The notes under the pieces are model-generated. The model was not told the DNA's origin and ran no database searches. It worked only from the letters and a program-made list of their open reading frames with translations. Position numbers and translations under genes: made by a program. A stretch of 64,000 nucleotides of DNA from Muribaculaceae bacterium (GTDB lineage Bacteria; Bacteroidota; Bacteroidia; Bacteroidales; Muribaculaceae): contig JAFLTP010000002.1 in NCBI GenBank assembly GCA_022510405.1, forward strand, positions 62,001 to 126,000. Direction: 5' to 3'. How positions within the stretch are numbered: the first letter of the stretch is position 1; the number at the start of each line of letters is the position of its first letter. Positions 18,794 through 27,641 of this stretch are shown here, piece by piece.

Positions 18794-19171
18794 CTAAATG
18801 TTAAGAATATTGCGGAGTATCAGCCATGCGATGAGTATGGCTGATACTACTATTATAAGGGGAAGGGAATGGACTTTCCGATAGAGTGAGGGATGGGATT
18901 TACGAGAGAATTCGAGCCAGAGAAGGAAGATTAGGAAGGGGATGGAAAACACCAGCAGTGCATTTGCACGAATAGCACCGGAAATATCAGCGTGAAGGAG
19001 GGCATGGACAACCCTTTGACTTCCGCATCCCATACATTGTAGACCTGTTACTTTATGAAAAAAGCACTGAGGCATCCAACCGTATTTAAGAGGGTCGAAA
19101 ATGAAATAGAACAGCAGGAAAAGAGAGACACCGGCTATCCAATACAATCTGTTTGATTTTAAAAGAATCAT
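18794..19171 (-). CDS. DUF2752 membrane protein
   Basis: 125 aa with about three membrane helices. The centre GLQCMGCGSQRVVHALLHAD matches the DUF2752 signature (C-P/M-x-C-G-x-x-R). Function of the family is unknown. It lies 46 bases downstream of the CD225 protein on the same strand; in many Bacteroidetes DUF2752 genes accompany CD225-type genes, which fits this arrangement. Confidence 0.85.
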   Translation of the reverse strand: MILLKSNRLYWIAGVSLFLLFYFIFDPLKYGWMPQCFFHKVTGLQCMGCGSQRVVHALLHADISGAIRANALLVFSIPFLIFLLWLEFSRKSHPSLYRKVHSLPLIIVVSAILIAWLILRNILNI

Positions 19172-19217
19172 TTGGCTTATGGTTCCTCTTATTGGAAGAT
19201 ATAATGATTACCAGTCG

Positions 19218-20093
19218 TCAGCCGCCGATTAGCATGAAAGGCAGATACAGGGTTGCAGCCAGAACGCCGAGCACTACGGAAACGATAATCCAGATTTCAG
19301 CCTGACGCGAGGCTCTTCTTGAACCTTCTATGTCTCCGGCATAATATTTGGAACTCACCATTGAGGAAAAAATAATGGCTATAATTCCCGGAATGAAACA
19401 GCAGAATACGGTTACGAGGATCGACCATATAAGATATGTGGAGGGCATAGGTTCGGAACCATCCGGACCCTCTGCGCCTCTACCGAAAGGAGTGCGTGAA
19501 AATCCGGAGTGCATTTGATTGCTATTTGGATTCCAACCCGAAAATTGTTTAGGATTAAAATCAGAATTTGGATTAGGATTGGGTTTCCGGTCGGGAACAT
19601 CCGGAGGAGTATTGGGAACCTTGGGAGGAGTGAATTGAATTTTGAGTGCATCGGCCCATTCCGATTCCGGAGTAGGATTCTGTTCGGTTTCCGGTTCCTC
19701 GGTTTTAATATCTTCCGCTGGTTTCCTTAAGTCAGCCTCCAAAGCGGCCACCACTTCACGGGGTGCCTGTTCATAGGAAGTAAGTCTTATAAGATCTCCA
19801 TTGGTGGTTTCCATTATTTCATCGAAGATTACCTCATCGAAATTATCGAGCACCAACAACTTCACCTCTTTGTCTTTCAATAAAGCCACGATCTCTTCGG
19901 TGTGGGAATGCCATTCCGCATCAGGGATATGAAGAAGAGTCACATCCTCGTCTTTCAATCTATCCATCAATCCGGTGGCAGAATCATCCATAACTACCAG
20001 TACTGTATGCACTCGGTTGCCCTCGTTAAATAATTTGACAACCCTTTCGGTGGCATTACCATCACCAGAAACAAAAATCGCTATATTTTTCAT
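19218..20093 (-). CDS. PurN-like domain fused to CD225/dispanin membrane domain
   Basis: 291 aa from the ATG at 20093; an upstream TTG overlapping the ABC gene is rejected. Residues 1-105 align with the N-terminal Rossmann half of glycinamide ribonucleotide formyltransferase (IAIFVSGDG in place of IAILASGSG, EIVALLKDKEVKLLVL). The catalytic N-x-H motif is absent (LIRLTSY in its place). Residues 130-215 are a Pro/Asn-rich linker. Residues 217-291 are a CD225/dispanin domain with two membrane segments (WSILVTVFCCFIPGIIAIIF and the last 25 residues). The N-terminal part is presumably cytoplasmic and without formyltransferase activity. CD225 domain call is strong, the PurN relation moderate. Confidence 0.72.
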   Translation of the reverse strand: MKNIAIFVSGDGNATERVVKLFNEGNRVHTVLVVMDDSATGLMDRLKDEDVTLLHIPDAEWHSHTEEIVALLKDKEVKLLVLDNFDEVIFDEIMETTNGDLIRLTSYEQAPREVVAALEADLRKPAEDIKTEEPETEQNPTPESEWADALKIQFTPPKVPNTPPDVPDRKPNPNPNSDFNPKQFSGWNPNSNQMHSGFSRTPFGRGAEGPDGSEPMPSTYLIWSILVTVFCCFIPGIIAIIFSSMVSSKYYAGDIEGSRRASRQAEIWIIVSVVLGVLAATLYLPFMLIGG

Positions 20094-20134
20094 TATTTTT
20101 TCTAAAGTTATCCATGTTACAATTCCGAGTGGAC

Positions 20135-21985
20135 TCAATGGACTTCGGAAAGTGATTGCATCTCGACAAGATGCTTGTAGACCCCATTGTGTTTTAGCAA
20201 CTCATGATGTGTTCCACGTTCCACTATCTTCCCATCCTGCATCACACAAATCAGATCCGCATTTACAATTGTGGAGAGGCGATGCGCCACCACAATAGTG
20301 GTACGGTTTTTCATCAATCTTTCCAAAGCTTCCTGCACAAGGCGTTCGCTTTCAGTGTCGAGTGCGGAAGTTGCTTCATCCAGGATCAGAATCGGAGGAT
20401 TTTTCAAGACAGCACGCGCAATACTGATTCTTTGGCGTTGGCCCCCCGAGAAACGGCTTCCTCGATCGCCCGCCATGGTCTGGAATCCGTTTTCCGTATC
20501 GATTATAAATTCATATGCGTTGGCGATCTTAGCCGCTTCTTCCACCTCTTCCTTAGTTGCGTCCGGAGAACCGAAAGCTATGTTATTGAAAATGGTATCA
20601 TTAAAGAGAATAGGCTCTTGGTTCACTATTCCCATCGTACTCCTTAGGTCTTCTACCGTATAATCACTCACCCGATGATTCTCGACGCAGACTTCTCCAT
20701 GAGCCACATCCCAGAAGCGGGGAATAAGATCCACCAAAGTGGATTTACCGGAACCGGATTGTCCTACCAAAGCAACCGTCTGTCCGGCCTTTATCTCCAA
20801 GTTAATATCCTGAAGCACATATCGTTCGCCATCATAGCTGAAACTTACATCCTTGAAGACCACACTACCCCCCTCTTTCAAATCTTCGGGCATCTTGACA
20901 GGATCATTAGGGTCCTTTATGGGATTTTCGGCATTGAGAATTTTGTCGACCCTTTGTAGAGCAGCCATACCCTTGCGGATGGTGTAACCCACCTTAGTCA
21001 ATTCCTTTGCCGGATTGATAATACTGTAGAAAATCACCATATAGTAGATAAATCCCGGAGCATCAATAGAAGTTTCTCCGCTAATGATTATGGCACCACC
21101 GAACCATAGGACTACTGCCACGGCAATAGTGCCGAGGAATTCACTCATGGGGTGGGCCAGGCTCCATCTTCGTTGAATGGAGTCTGAAAGACGTTTGTAT
21201 TCTCCGGTTTCCCTTTCAAACACGTTCTCCATATGCTTTTCGGCGTTGAAAGCCTTCACCACCTTCAGACCTCCAATAGTTTCTTCAGCGGTGGATAGGA
21301 TTGTGCCGAGCATATTTTGTGCGTCAAGTGATGCAGCCTTGAGTTTTTTACCAACCGTACCCATTATCCAGCCTGCTATTGGCAGAAGGATGAAAACAAA
21401 AACAGTAAGTTTCCAGCTTAAGACCACCATCACGAATAAATAACCGATTATCTGGATAGGGTTCTTCACTAATCCTGCGAGACTGGCAGCTACAGAAGCC
21501 TCGATTTCGCCTACATCACCAAGCAGGCGAGACATTATGTCGCCTTTCCGTTCATGAGAATAAAAACCGATTGGAAGGGAAACTATTTTGGTGTACATCT
21601 GATTGCGGATATCAGCAACTACACCGTTACGCATAGGGATTACACAATAATCGCTCATGTAAGCAGCCATCACCTTCATCAATGTAGCCACTATCAATGC
21701 GGCTGCCATTATGGCAAGTGTGGCGGTAGCTCCCATCCTGCCGATCATTTGGGTTACGAACCAATAGAAATTGTTTATCAAGACATCCTGGAATTGCCCG
21801 TCGCTCCAATCTTTCCAGACATAACTTGTGGTATCGAGGTTGAAGAGAATTCTCAAGATAGGCATTATGAAAGCAAAAGAAAAGACCGTAAGGAACATAG
21901 TGAGGAAGTTGAAGAACACACTTCCAACTATATTCCATTTGTATGGCGCCGCAAAACGGCGTAGAAACATGAAAAGGTCTTTCAT
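20135..21985 (-). CDS. MsbA-like ABC exporter
   Basis: 616 aa half-transporter. Six membrane helices (about 20-330) are followed by a nucleotide-binding domain with Walker A GQSGSGKS, signature FSGGQRQRIS, Walker B ILILDEATSALD and H-loop VAHRLS. The fusion type and length fit MsbA and related lipid-A or lipid flippases; another amphipathic substrate is possible. It sits in a run with envelope/glycan-related genes (SDR, DUF115-like). Confidence 0.92.
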   Translation of the reverse strand: MKDLFMFLRRFAAPYKWNIVGSVFFNFLTMFLTVFSFAFIMPILRILFNLDTTSYVWKDWSDGQFQDVLINNFYWFVTQMIGRMGATATLAIMAAALIVATLMKVMAAYMSDYCVIPMRNGVVADIRNQMYTKIVSLPIGFYSHERKGDIMSRLLGDVGEIEASVAASLAGLVKNPIQIIGYLFVMVVLSWKLTVFVFILLPIAGWIMGTVGKKLKAASLDAQNMLGTILSTAEETIGGLKVVKAFNAEKHMENVFERETGEYKRLSDSIQRRWSLAHPMSEFLGTIAVAVVLWFGGAIIISGETSIDAPGFIYYMVIFYSIINPAKELTKVGYTIRKGMAALQRVDKILNAENPIKDPNDPVKMPEDLKEGGSVVFKDVSFSYDGERYVLQDINLEIKAGQTVALVGQSGSGKSTLVDLIPRFWDVAHGEVCVENHRVSDYTVEDLRSTMGIVNQEPILFNDTIFNNIAFGSPDATKEEVEEAAKIANAYEFIIDTENGFQTMAGDRGSRFSGGQRQRISIARAVLKNPPILILDEATSALDTESERLVQEALERLMKNRTTIVVAHRLSTIVNADLICVMQDGKIVERGTHHELLKHNGVYKHLVEMQSLSEVH

Positions 21986-22011
21986 CCGGAGAGTTGTGGA
22001 TTGTGAGAATG

Positions 22012-22019
22012 CAAAGTTA
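22012..22019 (-). promoter_or_regulatory. -7 box (TAACTTTG) for the ABC exporter
   Basis: TAnnTTTG match on the minus strand 26 bases before the ATG. The region upstream is the 7-base array, which offers no TTTG at the right spacing. Confidence 0.45.
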
Positions 22020-22030
22020 GTATTTACGGC

Positions 22031-22058
22031 TCAAAACTTAAAACTTACAACTCAAAAC
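22031..22058. repeat. 7-base-period array over the stop codon of the DUF115-like gene
   Basis: TCAAAAC, TTAAAAC, TTACAAC and TCAAAAC in tandem. Read on the minus strand: GTTTTGA, GTTGTAA, GTTTTAA, GTTTTGA. The TGA stop of the DUF115-like gene (22052-22054) lies inside the first unit. Confidence 0.7.
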
Positions 22059-22897
22059 TTCCTTTTGAAGGCATCGATCATGGAGCCCGGGGTGGCGTTT
22101 ATGATTTCGATGTTTTTCTTTTTGGCATAGGCCGCTATCTTCCAATAGCTTCGGAAAGCCACCACCATGCTGCCAAGCACATCATGAAGCCTCAATCCTT
22201 TATAAGTTTCTCTAACCCTTTTGTGCTCCTCTTCATTGTCTTCATAAAAATGTGGCTGGATACTTACAACGAAGTTTTCATTGTCGACATCCAGGGTTTT
22301 GGTCCATGAATGGTCGGCACCACAAATGAAAATCTTGGAGTACCCCAATCTTATTCCTTCCATAATTGCAGGAATAAGCACGTTGCGTGGACGTGGCATT
22401 CCTAATCCGGCGGAATAGAAAAAATGTGAGAGCCATTTGAAACCTTCCACAGGAGTAAGGTTGTAATATCTTAGTTTGATTCCATGAGTATCCATTATCA
22501 AAGGCTTCACCATATGCTTGAATTTGGAAGGGATCAACAGAGTCATATCCCAACTCACGTTGCCTAAGCTATTCCAAAATTTTCTTACGTTGGGATCTTT
22601 ATCCAATGCATTAAAGAAATGGCCGTCTGCCAAGATAAAATAACGTGGTCTCAGTCTGTGGAATTCGGGAGAGAGCGCGGCGAAATTAACAGCCATTAAA
22701 TCATGGCTTATCAGCCAATCGAACTCATCATCTATTGTTTGCCGCAAGGATGGCCCGTTGCCCATAATCACCAATTCCTTCCCTTTGCCCTCTTCACTTG
22801 ATAAGGACGCTCCTTTTGACAGCAACAACACCTTTACCACGGAAGCCATGGAAGCACCTATATTTGATACGAAATCTGATATCTTGTCAAGCTTCAT
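22052..22897 (-). CDS. DUF115/MptE-like protein
   Basis: 281 aa, probably cytoplasmic. ELVIMGNGPSL near the N-terminus and IFICGADHSW near residue 195 match the DUF115 family (6-hydroxymethylpterin diphosphokinase MptE-like; also found in glycan and flagellin-modification loci). The conserved GNGPSL loop suggests nucleotide or nucleotide-sugar binding. It overlaps the upstream SDR gene by 11 bases, so translation is coupled, and precedes the ABC exporter. A role in surface glycan synthesis is inferred from context. Confidence 0.65.
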   Translation of the reverse strand: MKLDKISDFVSNIGASMASVVKVLLLSKGASLSSEEGKGKELVIMGNGPSLRQTIDDEFDWLISHDLMAVNFAALSPEFHRLRPRYFILADGHFFNALDKDPNVRKFWNSLGNVSWDMTLLIPSKFKHMVKPLIMDTHGIKLRYYNLTPVEGFKWLSHFFYSAGLGMPRPRNVLIPAIMEGIRLGYSKIFICGADHSWTKTLDVDNENFVVSIQPHFYEDNEEEHKRVRETYKGLRLHDVLGSMVVAFRSYWKIAAYAKKKNIEIINATPGSMIDAFKRKF

Positions 22898-23819
22898 GAA
22901 CAGGCATTTTGGAGGTCACAACTCCTTCGGAGTAGGGATAATTTTTATTTGTATGTTCTATCACAGATATAGTGTCGAAATATTTGATACCGGATGTTTC
23001 AGCGAATTTTGAACCGTTGAGGGTTAGTGTTTTCATTCGCGCCTCCACAATATTGGGAGCCAGATTCCGGTGGATTGAAGGAACCCATTTGGCGAGCCTC
23101 CACAACCATTCGGCCCAGTCGGCAGGCAGATGTGTCATCCGTTTTTTTGCGCCGGCGTTGGCTGTCATGGCTTCCACCATATCTATGAATTGAACGGGAT
23201 TATTATCGGCGGCATTATATATACCTCCGTGCTTATAAATGTTTTTGATGCCACGTGCCACATCATGTGCACAGACAAGGCTAATTTTAGCATCGTTGCC
23301 GCGGATGTGGATATATTTTCCGGCGAGGGCGTCGTTGAAAAGTTGCAAAGACTCACCTTTCACACCATTTCCGAACATACGTGCCGGACGTATAATACAG
23401 AGTGTGATGTCTCGGGTTTGACACCAGTCTTTTATATATTGTTCAGCAAGAGCTTTCGATTTCCCGGCTCCGGTGGTAGCCCATGTTTGGGTATCCTCAT
23501 CAATATTTTCACCGGCGTCACGACTGTAAACTTGATAAGAGCTTATGAAAACGAAGTGACTTGGAGGATTTTGTTCAAGCGCCGCAAGGAGCCGTTTCGT
23601 ACCTTCAAGGTTTAACTCCATTGTCATTTCTTCATTTTCCGTACCGGCGGTGTGGATTACCGTTTCAAATCTTGTGTTCCCGAAATCCGGTGTTTCTTTG
23701 GTTAGGTCGACCCTAAAATCGGAATCAGGCCGCAGACCAAGTGAAGCAATTTTCTCGTTTTGAAATTGCTCCCTTAGATATTGACCCAACATTCCGCCTC
23801 CACCGGTGATAAGAATCAT
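22887..23819 (-). CDS. NAD-dependent epimerase/dehydratase-like SDR, catalytic Tyr replaced
   Basis: 310 aa extended SDR. The Rossmann motif GGGGMLG is at residues 6-12 and the catalytic Ser region FISSYQVYS near 92-99. The YxxxK motif reads ATTGAGKSK: Lys122 is present but Ala118 stands where the catalytic Tyr should be. NAD(P) binding is likely, normal SDR redox chemistry doubtful. First gene of a leftward run with the DUF115-like protein and ABC exporter. Its -7 box ends 7 bases before the ATG. Confidence 0.8.
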   Translation of the reverse strand: MILITGGGGMLGQYLREQFQNEKIASLGLRPDSDFRVDLTKETPDFGNTRFETVIHTAGTENEEMTMELNLEGTKRLLAALEQNPPSHFVFISSYQVYSRDAGENIDEDTQTWATTGAGKSKALAEQYIKDWCQTRDITLCIIRPARMFGNGVKGESLQLFNDALAGKYIHIRGNDAKISLVCAHDVARGIKNIYKHGGIYNAADNNPVQFIDMVEAMTANAGAKKRMTHLPADWAEWLWRLAKWVPSIHRNLAPNIVEARMKTLTLNGSKFAETSGIKYFDTISVIEHTNKNYPYSEGVVTSKMPVHEA

Positions 23820-23826
23820 GACAATG

Positions 23827-23834
23827 CAAATTTA
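23827..23834 (-). promoter_or_regulatory. -7 box (TAAATTTG) for the SDR gene
   Basis: Exact -7 match on the minus strand, 7 bases before the ATG; a TTG 22 bases further upstream (23857-23859) may be the -33 element. The position predicts an almost leaderless transcript. Confidence 0.55.
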
Positions 23835-24043
23835 CAAAAAATTAGTGTCCGTGCCCCAATTTTTTTGTAAAGAACAAAGACGCCCGTTTTTAATCCATCA
23901 ATTAATCAAAAAAGATAGATTTTTTCCCCAAGAAAATACCTAAATTTCTCTAAAAGAAGATTTCATACCTATTGTCATGTATATTGGGGGTTGTACAAAA
24001 TACCCAATGAATTGACCCAAATTACCCAAAAGAAGTTTTTTGT

Positions 24044-24051
24044 TAAATTTG
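24044..24051 (+). promoter_or_regulatory. -7 box (TAAATTTG) ahead of the small ORF and GH95
   Basis: Exact TAnnTTTG match 12 bases before the small ORF and 128 before the GH95 start; no -33 box seen. Confidence 0.5.
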
Positions 24052-24063
24052 CAAAATTATCAA

Positions 24064-24174
24064 ATGGAATTATATTGGGATATTTTAGATCTTATGTTCA
24101 CGGGACGTTTTCCCAAATATATTCCCATATCTCCCGAAATTATTTTAGATGAGATGAAATCAAAAATCCTATAA
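24064..24174 (+). CDS. Possible small protein (36 aa) upstream of GH95
   Basis: An ATG-to-TAA frame of 36 codons beginning [19 protein letters not shown], ending 5 bases before the GH95 ATG and starting just behind a -7 box. No family recognised. It could be a real small protein, a leader peptide, or chance. Its tight spacing to GH95 and plausible amphipathic composition are the only support. Confidence 0.3.
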   Translation: MELYWDILDLMFTGRFPKYIPISPEIILDEMKSKIL

Positions 24175-24179
24175 AATTT

Positions 24180-26522
24180 ATGAGATATAATTGTTTAGTG
24201 ATCGCATTAATTTGCTGGCTTGGAATGGCGGGTCAGAATGATCTGTCTTTATGGTATGAAACTCCGGCTAAAGAATGGGTGGAGGCTTTGCCGATAGGGA
24301 ATTCACATCTGGGAGCTATGATTTATGGCTCACCCAACAAGGAAATCATTCAGCTTAATGAAGAGACCTTCTGGGCAGGAGGGCCATATAACAAGGTTAA
24401 TCCGGGAAGTTCAAAGTATCTGGGGAAAATAAGGCAACTTATTTTTGACGGGAAGAACAAGGAGGCACAGGATCTTTGTGACTCTGTCTTTTTCAAAGGT
24501 CCAAATGGTATGCCATATCTTCCGGTGGGAAATCTGATACTGGAATTCAATCATAACGACCATAAAAACTATAAGAGAAAACTTGATATTTCAGAAGCAA
24601 TAGCGTCGGTGGATTATGAATTTGAAGGAAAACAATACCATCGTGAAATGCTTGCCTCCCTCACGGATGATGTAATAGTAATAAAATTATGGGCTGATAC
24701 ACCTGAGGCCATCTCTTTTTCAGCAAGTGTGGATTCTCCACTTGAATACAGTTCAGAAATTCCTGACACCAACACGATAAAACTTACAGTGGCCGGATAT
24801 GACCATGAAGGGATTGAAGGAGCGTTGAAGGATGTGACCTACTTTCAATTCATCCCAAAAGGTGGAGAATTAAAAGAGGCTGACAACAAATTGTTTATAT
24901 GCAATGCCGACGAGGTGGAAATATACATCACCTCCGCCACAAACTTCGAGGATTATAAAAATGTGAACGGGAATGCTGAGGATAAGGCCATGTCAGCCTT
25001 GCAACAAGCACGTAAAAATTCCTATGACACTCTAAAGAAAAACCATATCCAAAAATATAAAGAACAATTTGACAGAGTTACCTTGGATTTGGGAGGCAAT
25101 GACCTTTCAACAGTTCCAACTGATAAACGTCTGCAAAATTTCGAAGTTAATGAAGACAAGGATTTGATGGCCTTATTGTTCCAATATGGAAGATACCTGT
25201 TGATCTCTTCATCCCAACCGGGAGGACAGCCTGCAAATCTACAAGGGATATGGAATGACCAAAAATATGCACCATGGGACAGCAAATATACGGTGAACAT
25301 CAACACCGAGATGAATTATTGGCCTGCAGAGGTGACAAATCTCAGCGAATGTCAGGAACCATTGTTCAAGATGTTGGAGGACCTCTCCGATACCGGGCGT
25401 CCGGTTGCACAGGAAATGTATGGTTCGAATGGATGGGTGCTACACCATAACACTGATTTATGGCGTTCCGCGGGTCCTGTTGACGGTGCTTATTGGGGTA
25501 TGTGGCCCAATGGGGGTGCCTGGTTAGTCACACATTTGTGGCAACACTATCTATATAGTGGTGACAAAGAATTTCTTGAAAGATATTATCCCGTCATGAA
25601 GGGAGCCTCGGAATTTTATCTTGACAGCATGATTGTAGATCCAGACACCGGCTGGATGGTGATGAGTCCATCGGTGTCACCCGAACATGGTCCCAACAGG
25701 AAAGATGGTCACGACGGCAAAGCATCGGTTGTGGCCGGATGCACCATGGACAACCAATTGATTTATGATCTTTTATCCCAAACTTATCAAGCGGCCGAAG
25801 TATTGGATATAGACAAGGAATTCCGGGAAAAACTTTCTAACCGCATAGATAGTATCCCGCCTATGCAAATCGGGAAATACGGTCAGCTGCAGGAATGGCT
25901 GGAAGATCTTGATGACCCCACTGACCAACACCGTCATATCTCGCATGCATATGGCCTTTACCCTTCATCCCAGATCACACCCAATTCCACACCGGAATTA
26001 TTCGAAGCCATAAGGACTACTCTCATTCAACGTGGAGATGAAGCCACAGGATGGTCGATAGGCTGGAAAATCAACCTATGGGCTCGAATGTTGGACGGAA
26101 ACCATGCCCAATTGATCATTAACAACCTCTTCAAAGATAAACTTTATCCCAACCTATTTGATGCCCATCCACCGTTTCAGATCGACGGGAATTTCGGTTA
26201 TACATCAGGAGTTGCCGAGATGTTGATACAAAGTCACGATGGTGCGGTACATTTACTCCCTGCACTCCCTGCATCGTGGGCGGATGGTTCGTTCTCAGGA
26301 TTAAAAGCCAGAGGTGGATTCGAAGTTTCCGCAAACTGGAAAGAAAACAGATTGAGCGGTGCAGTTATAAAATCACACAACGGCGGAATTTTGAGAATAA
26401 GGAGTAAAGTTCCACTTAAAGGTGAAAATTTAAAGGAAGCAGAGAGTGAGAACGATTATTTTGAATATGATGTTATGACAATTCCGGGAGACACCGTTAT
26501 TCTCGAAGCTCTATTGGAATAA
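24180..26522 (+). CDS. GH95 alpha-L-fucosidase (or alpha-L-galactosidase)
   Basis: 780 aa with a signal peptide (about residues 1-18). The N-terminal beta domain begins [20 protein letters not shown], diagnostic of GH95. Catalytic residues known from the family are all visible: the two Asn in [10 protein letters not shown] (about 372-374), the Glu in [10 protein letters not shown] (near 501) and the Asp in QIDGNFG (near 666). The family removes alpha-1,2-fucose from host glycans or plant xyloglucan by inversion. Its stop lies 1 base from that of the convergent GT4 gene. Confidence 0.95.
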   Translation: MRYNCLVIALICWLGMAGQNDLSLWYETPAKEWVEALPIGNSHLGAMIYGSPNKEIIQLNEETFWAGGPYNKVNPGSSKYLGKIRQLIFDGKNKEAQDLCDSVFFKGPNGMPYLPVGNLILEFNHNDHKNYKRKLDISEAIASVDYEFEGKQYHREMLASLTDDVIVIKLWADTPEAISFSASVDSPLEYSSEIPDTNTIKLTVAGYDHEGIEGALKDVTYFQFIPKGGELKEADNKLFICNADEVEIYITSATNFEDYKNVNGNAEDKAMSALQQARKNSYDTLKKNHIQKYKEQFDRVTLDLGGNDLSTVPTDKRLQNFEVNEDKDLMALLFQYGRYLLISSSQPGGQPANLQGIWNDQKYAPWDSKYTVNINTEMNYWPAEVTNLSECQEPLFKMLEDLSDTGRPVAQEMYGSNGWVLHHNTDLWRSAGPVDGAYWGMWPNGGAWLVTHLWQHYLYSGDKEFLERYYPVMKGASEFYLDSMIVDPDTGWMVMSPSVSPEHGPNRKDGHDGKASVVAGCTMDNQLIYDLLSQTYQAAEVLDIDKEFREKLSNRIDSIPPMQIGKYGQLQEWLEDLDDPTDQHRHISHAYGLYPSSQITPNSTPELFEAIRTTLIQRGDEATGWSIGWKINLWARMLDGNHAQLIINNLFKDKLYPNLFDAHPPFQIDGNFGYTSGVAEMLIQSHDGAVHLLPALPASWADGSFSGLKARGGFEVSANWKENRLSGAVIKSHNGGILRIRSKVPLKGENLKEAESENDYFEYDVMTIPGDTVILEALLE

Positions 26523-26523
26523 T

Positions 26524-27606
26524 TCAGGACAGGTATATTTGAGTTAGGGGAAGAATGAAGTGCTGCCAAGAGAGGCGTTCTGTAAAGGTTTGAAATGCCC
26601 GTTTACCCATTTTGATACGTAGTTCCGGGTCGGAAGCAAGTTTTATAATGCTTTCGGCAAGGAATGATGGATTGGCAGGGGGTATCAGAATACCTTCCCA
26701 GCCATCGGTCAAATATTCGGGTTGGGCACCATTTGAAGAGGAAATCTGAGGGCGACCGACTGACATATATTCAATGTTGGCGAGACCGAATGCTTCCTCA
26801 TCGACAGAGGGTAGCACCCCGAAGTCACAATCGTTTATAAAAGGAAGTGGGTCGTCGGTGTGTTTATGCCAATCTATCATTTCCATCACCCCTCTTGAGA
26901 TGGCTCTTCTTCTTAGTCGGTCGACGAAATCGGGAGTTCCGCTACCCACGATTCTAAGCCTAATCCTTTTCCCTTTGAGCATAGTCATCGCATCGATAAG
27001 GATTTCAAGCCCCTTTCCGGGTTTCAAAGGTCCGTGAAACATCGCGGTGAGAGGCCTGTTGGAAGATGGAGGAGTATAGAGTGCCTCCGGGATATTGAGG
27101 CTGTTGTGGATAACATGTATTCTGTCGGCTTTGATGGGGACAAGGCGATTGTGCCAAGTTGACATGAATCGGTCACGCGCGGCCCGAGACACAAAAATCA
27201 GGGCATCAAGATTACGGTAAATAATCCTTAGAGGCCAAGAATCTACAGCACGTCTCACCTTGTGACGAGTCATAATAACCTTTACATCCTTTTTCCCAGA
27301 AAGCTTCCTTGCGGCCAAAGCCGTGAATCCATCCCGGAATCCGTGCACATGCAGCACCACAGGGCCATCAATCTCCTTGAGATATTTTGAAAGAATATTT
27401 ACCGAATAAAAGTCATAGAAACCTTGTAGAGGCGCATGAACCAGATCAATATCATGTTTCTGGAACATATCATCCACTGCCTTGGCATCCCGAGTAAGGG
27501 CTACGACATTCCAACCTGAGGCTTTGAAATGGCGGCAGATATCAAGGGCATACCGTTCGATACCTCCCCAACGGTTGTTGCTGATTATATGGATAAGAGT
27601 AGGCGT
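26524..27606 (-). CDS. GT4-family glycosyltransferase, non-canonical (ACG) start
   Basis: The homologous protein starts well before the first usable start codon. Reading the minus strand from 27606 gives ACG CCT ACT CTT ATC and then HIISNNRWGGIERYALDIC, the typical GT4 N-terminus with the GGIER motif; a TAA stop stands at 27621. ATG first occurs at 27477 (codon 44) and GTG at 27486. With the ACG start it is 361 aa. The C-terminal half shows the donor-binding domain (FHGPLKPGKGLEILIDA; DEEAFGLANIEYMSVGRP with the EX7E motif). It transfers a sugar from a nucleotide donor in cell-surface glycan synthesis. Either ACG is used, the gene is shortened and probably inactive, or the base is an error. 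Confidence 0.75.
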   Translation of the reverse strand, partial: TPTLIHIISNNRWGGIERYALDICRHFKASGWNVVALTRDAKAVDDMFQKHDIDLVHAPLQGFYDFYSVNILSKYLKEIDGPVVLHVHGFRDGFTALAARKLSGKKDVKVIMTRHKVRRAVDSWPLRIIYRNLDALIFVSRAARDRFMSTWHNRLVPIKADRIHVIHNSLNIPEALYTPPSSNRPLTAMFHGPLKPGKGLEILIDAMTMLKGKRIRLRIVGSGTPDFVDRLRRRAISRGVMEMIDWHKHTDDPLPFINDCDFGVLPSVDEEAFGLANIEYMSVGRPQISSSNGAQPEYLTDGWEGILIPPANPSFLAESIIKLASDPELRIKMGKRAFQTFTERLSWQHFILPLTQIYLS

Positions 27607-27641
27607 ACGGTGGGAGAGTTAGAGATTAAAGTATAAGTTAG
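27607..27641. repeat. Degenerate 7-base-period array at the junction of the GT4 and alanine-dehydrogenase-like genes
   Basis: On the minus strand about four heptamers can be read (AACTAAC, TTATACT, TTAATCT, CTAACTC). They run over the stop codon of the alanine-dehydrogenase-like gene to just before the ACG start of the GT4 gene. Less regular than the other arrays. Confidence 0.4.

Larger units (their letters stand above)
23820..24179. other. Intergenic region between the divergent SDR and GH95 genes
   Basis: 360 bases, AT-rich. It holds the SDR -7 box at its left end, a -7 box at 24044, and one small ORF (24064-24174). The repeated motifs ACCCAATG and ACCCAAATTACCCAAA between 23991 and 24030 could be a binding site but have no clear symmetry. 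Nothing else recognisable. Confidence 0.5.

Noticed and set aside
20094..20138. Longer start (TTG) for the PurN-like/CD225 gene
   Set aside because: It abuts the stop of the ABC gene, adds 15 unrelated residues, and the ATG at 20093 matches the PurN-type N-terminus exactly.
23130..23615. Plus-strand open frame of 161 codons opposite the SDR gene
   Set aside because: No recognisable domain, and the SDR frame on the other strand is well supported.
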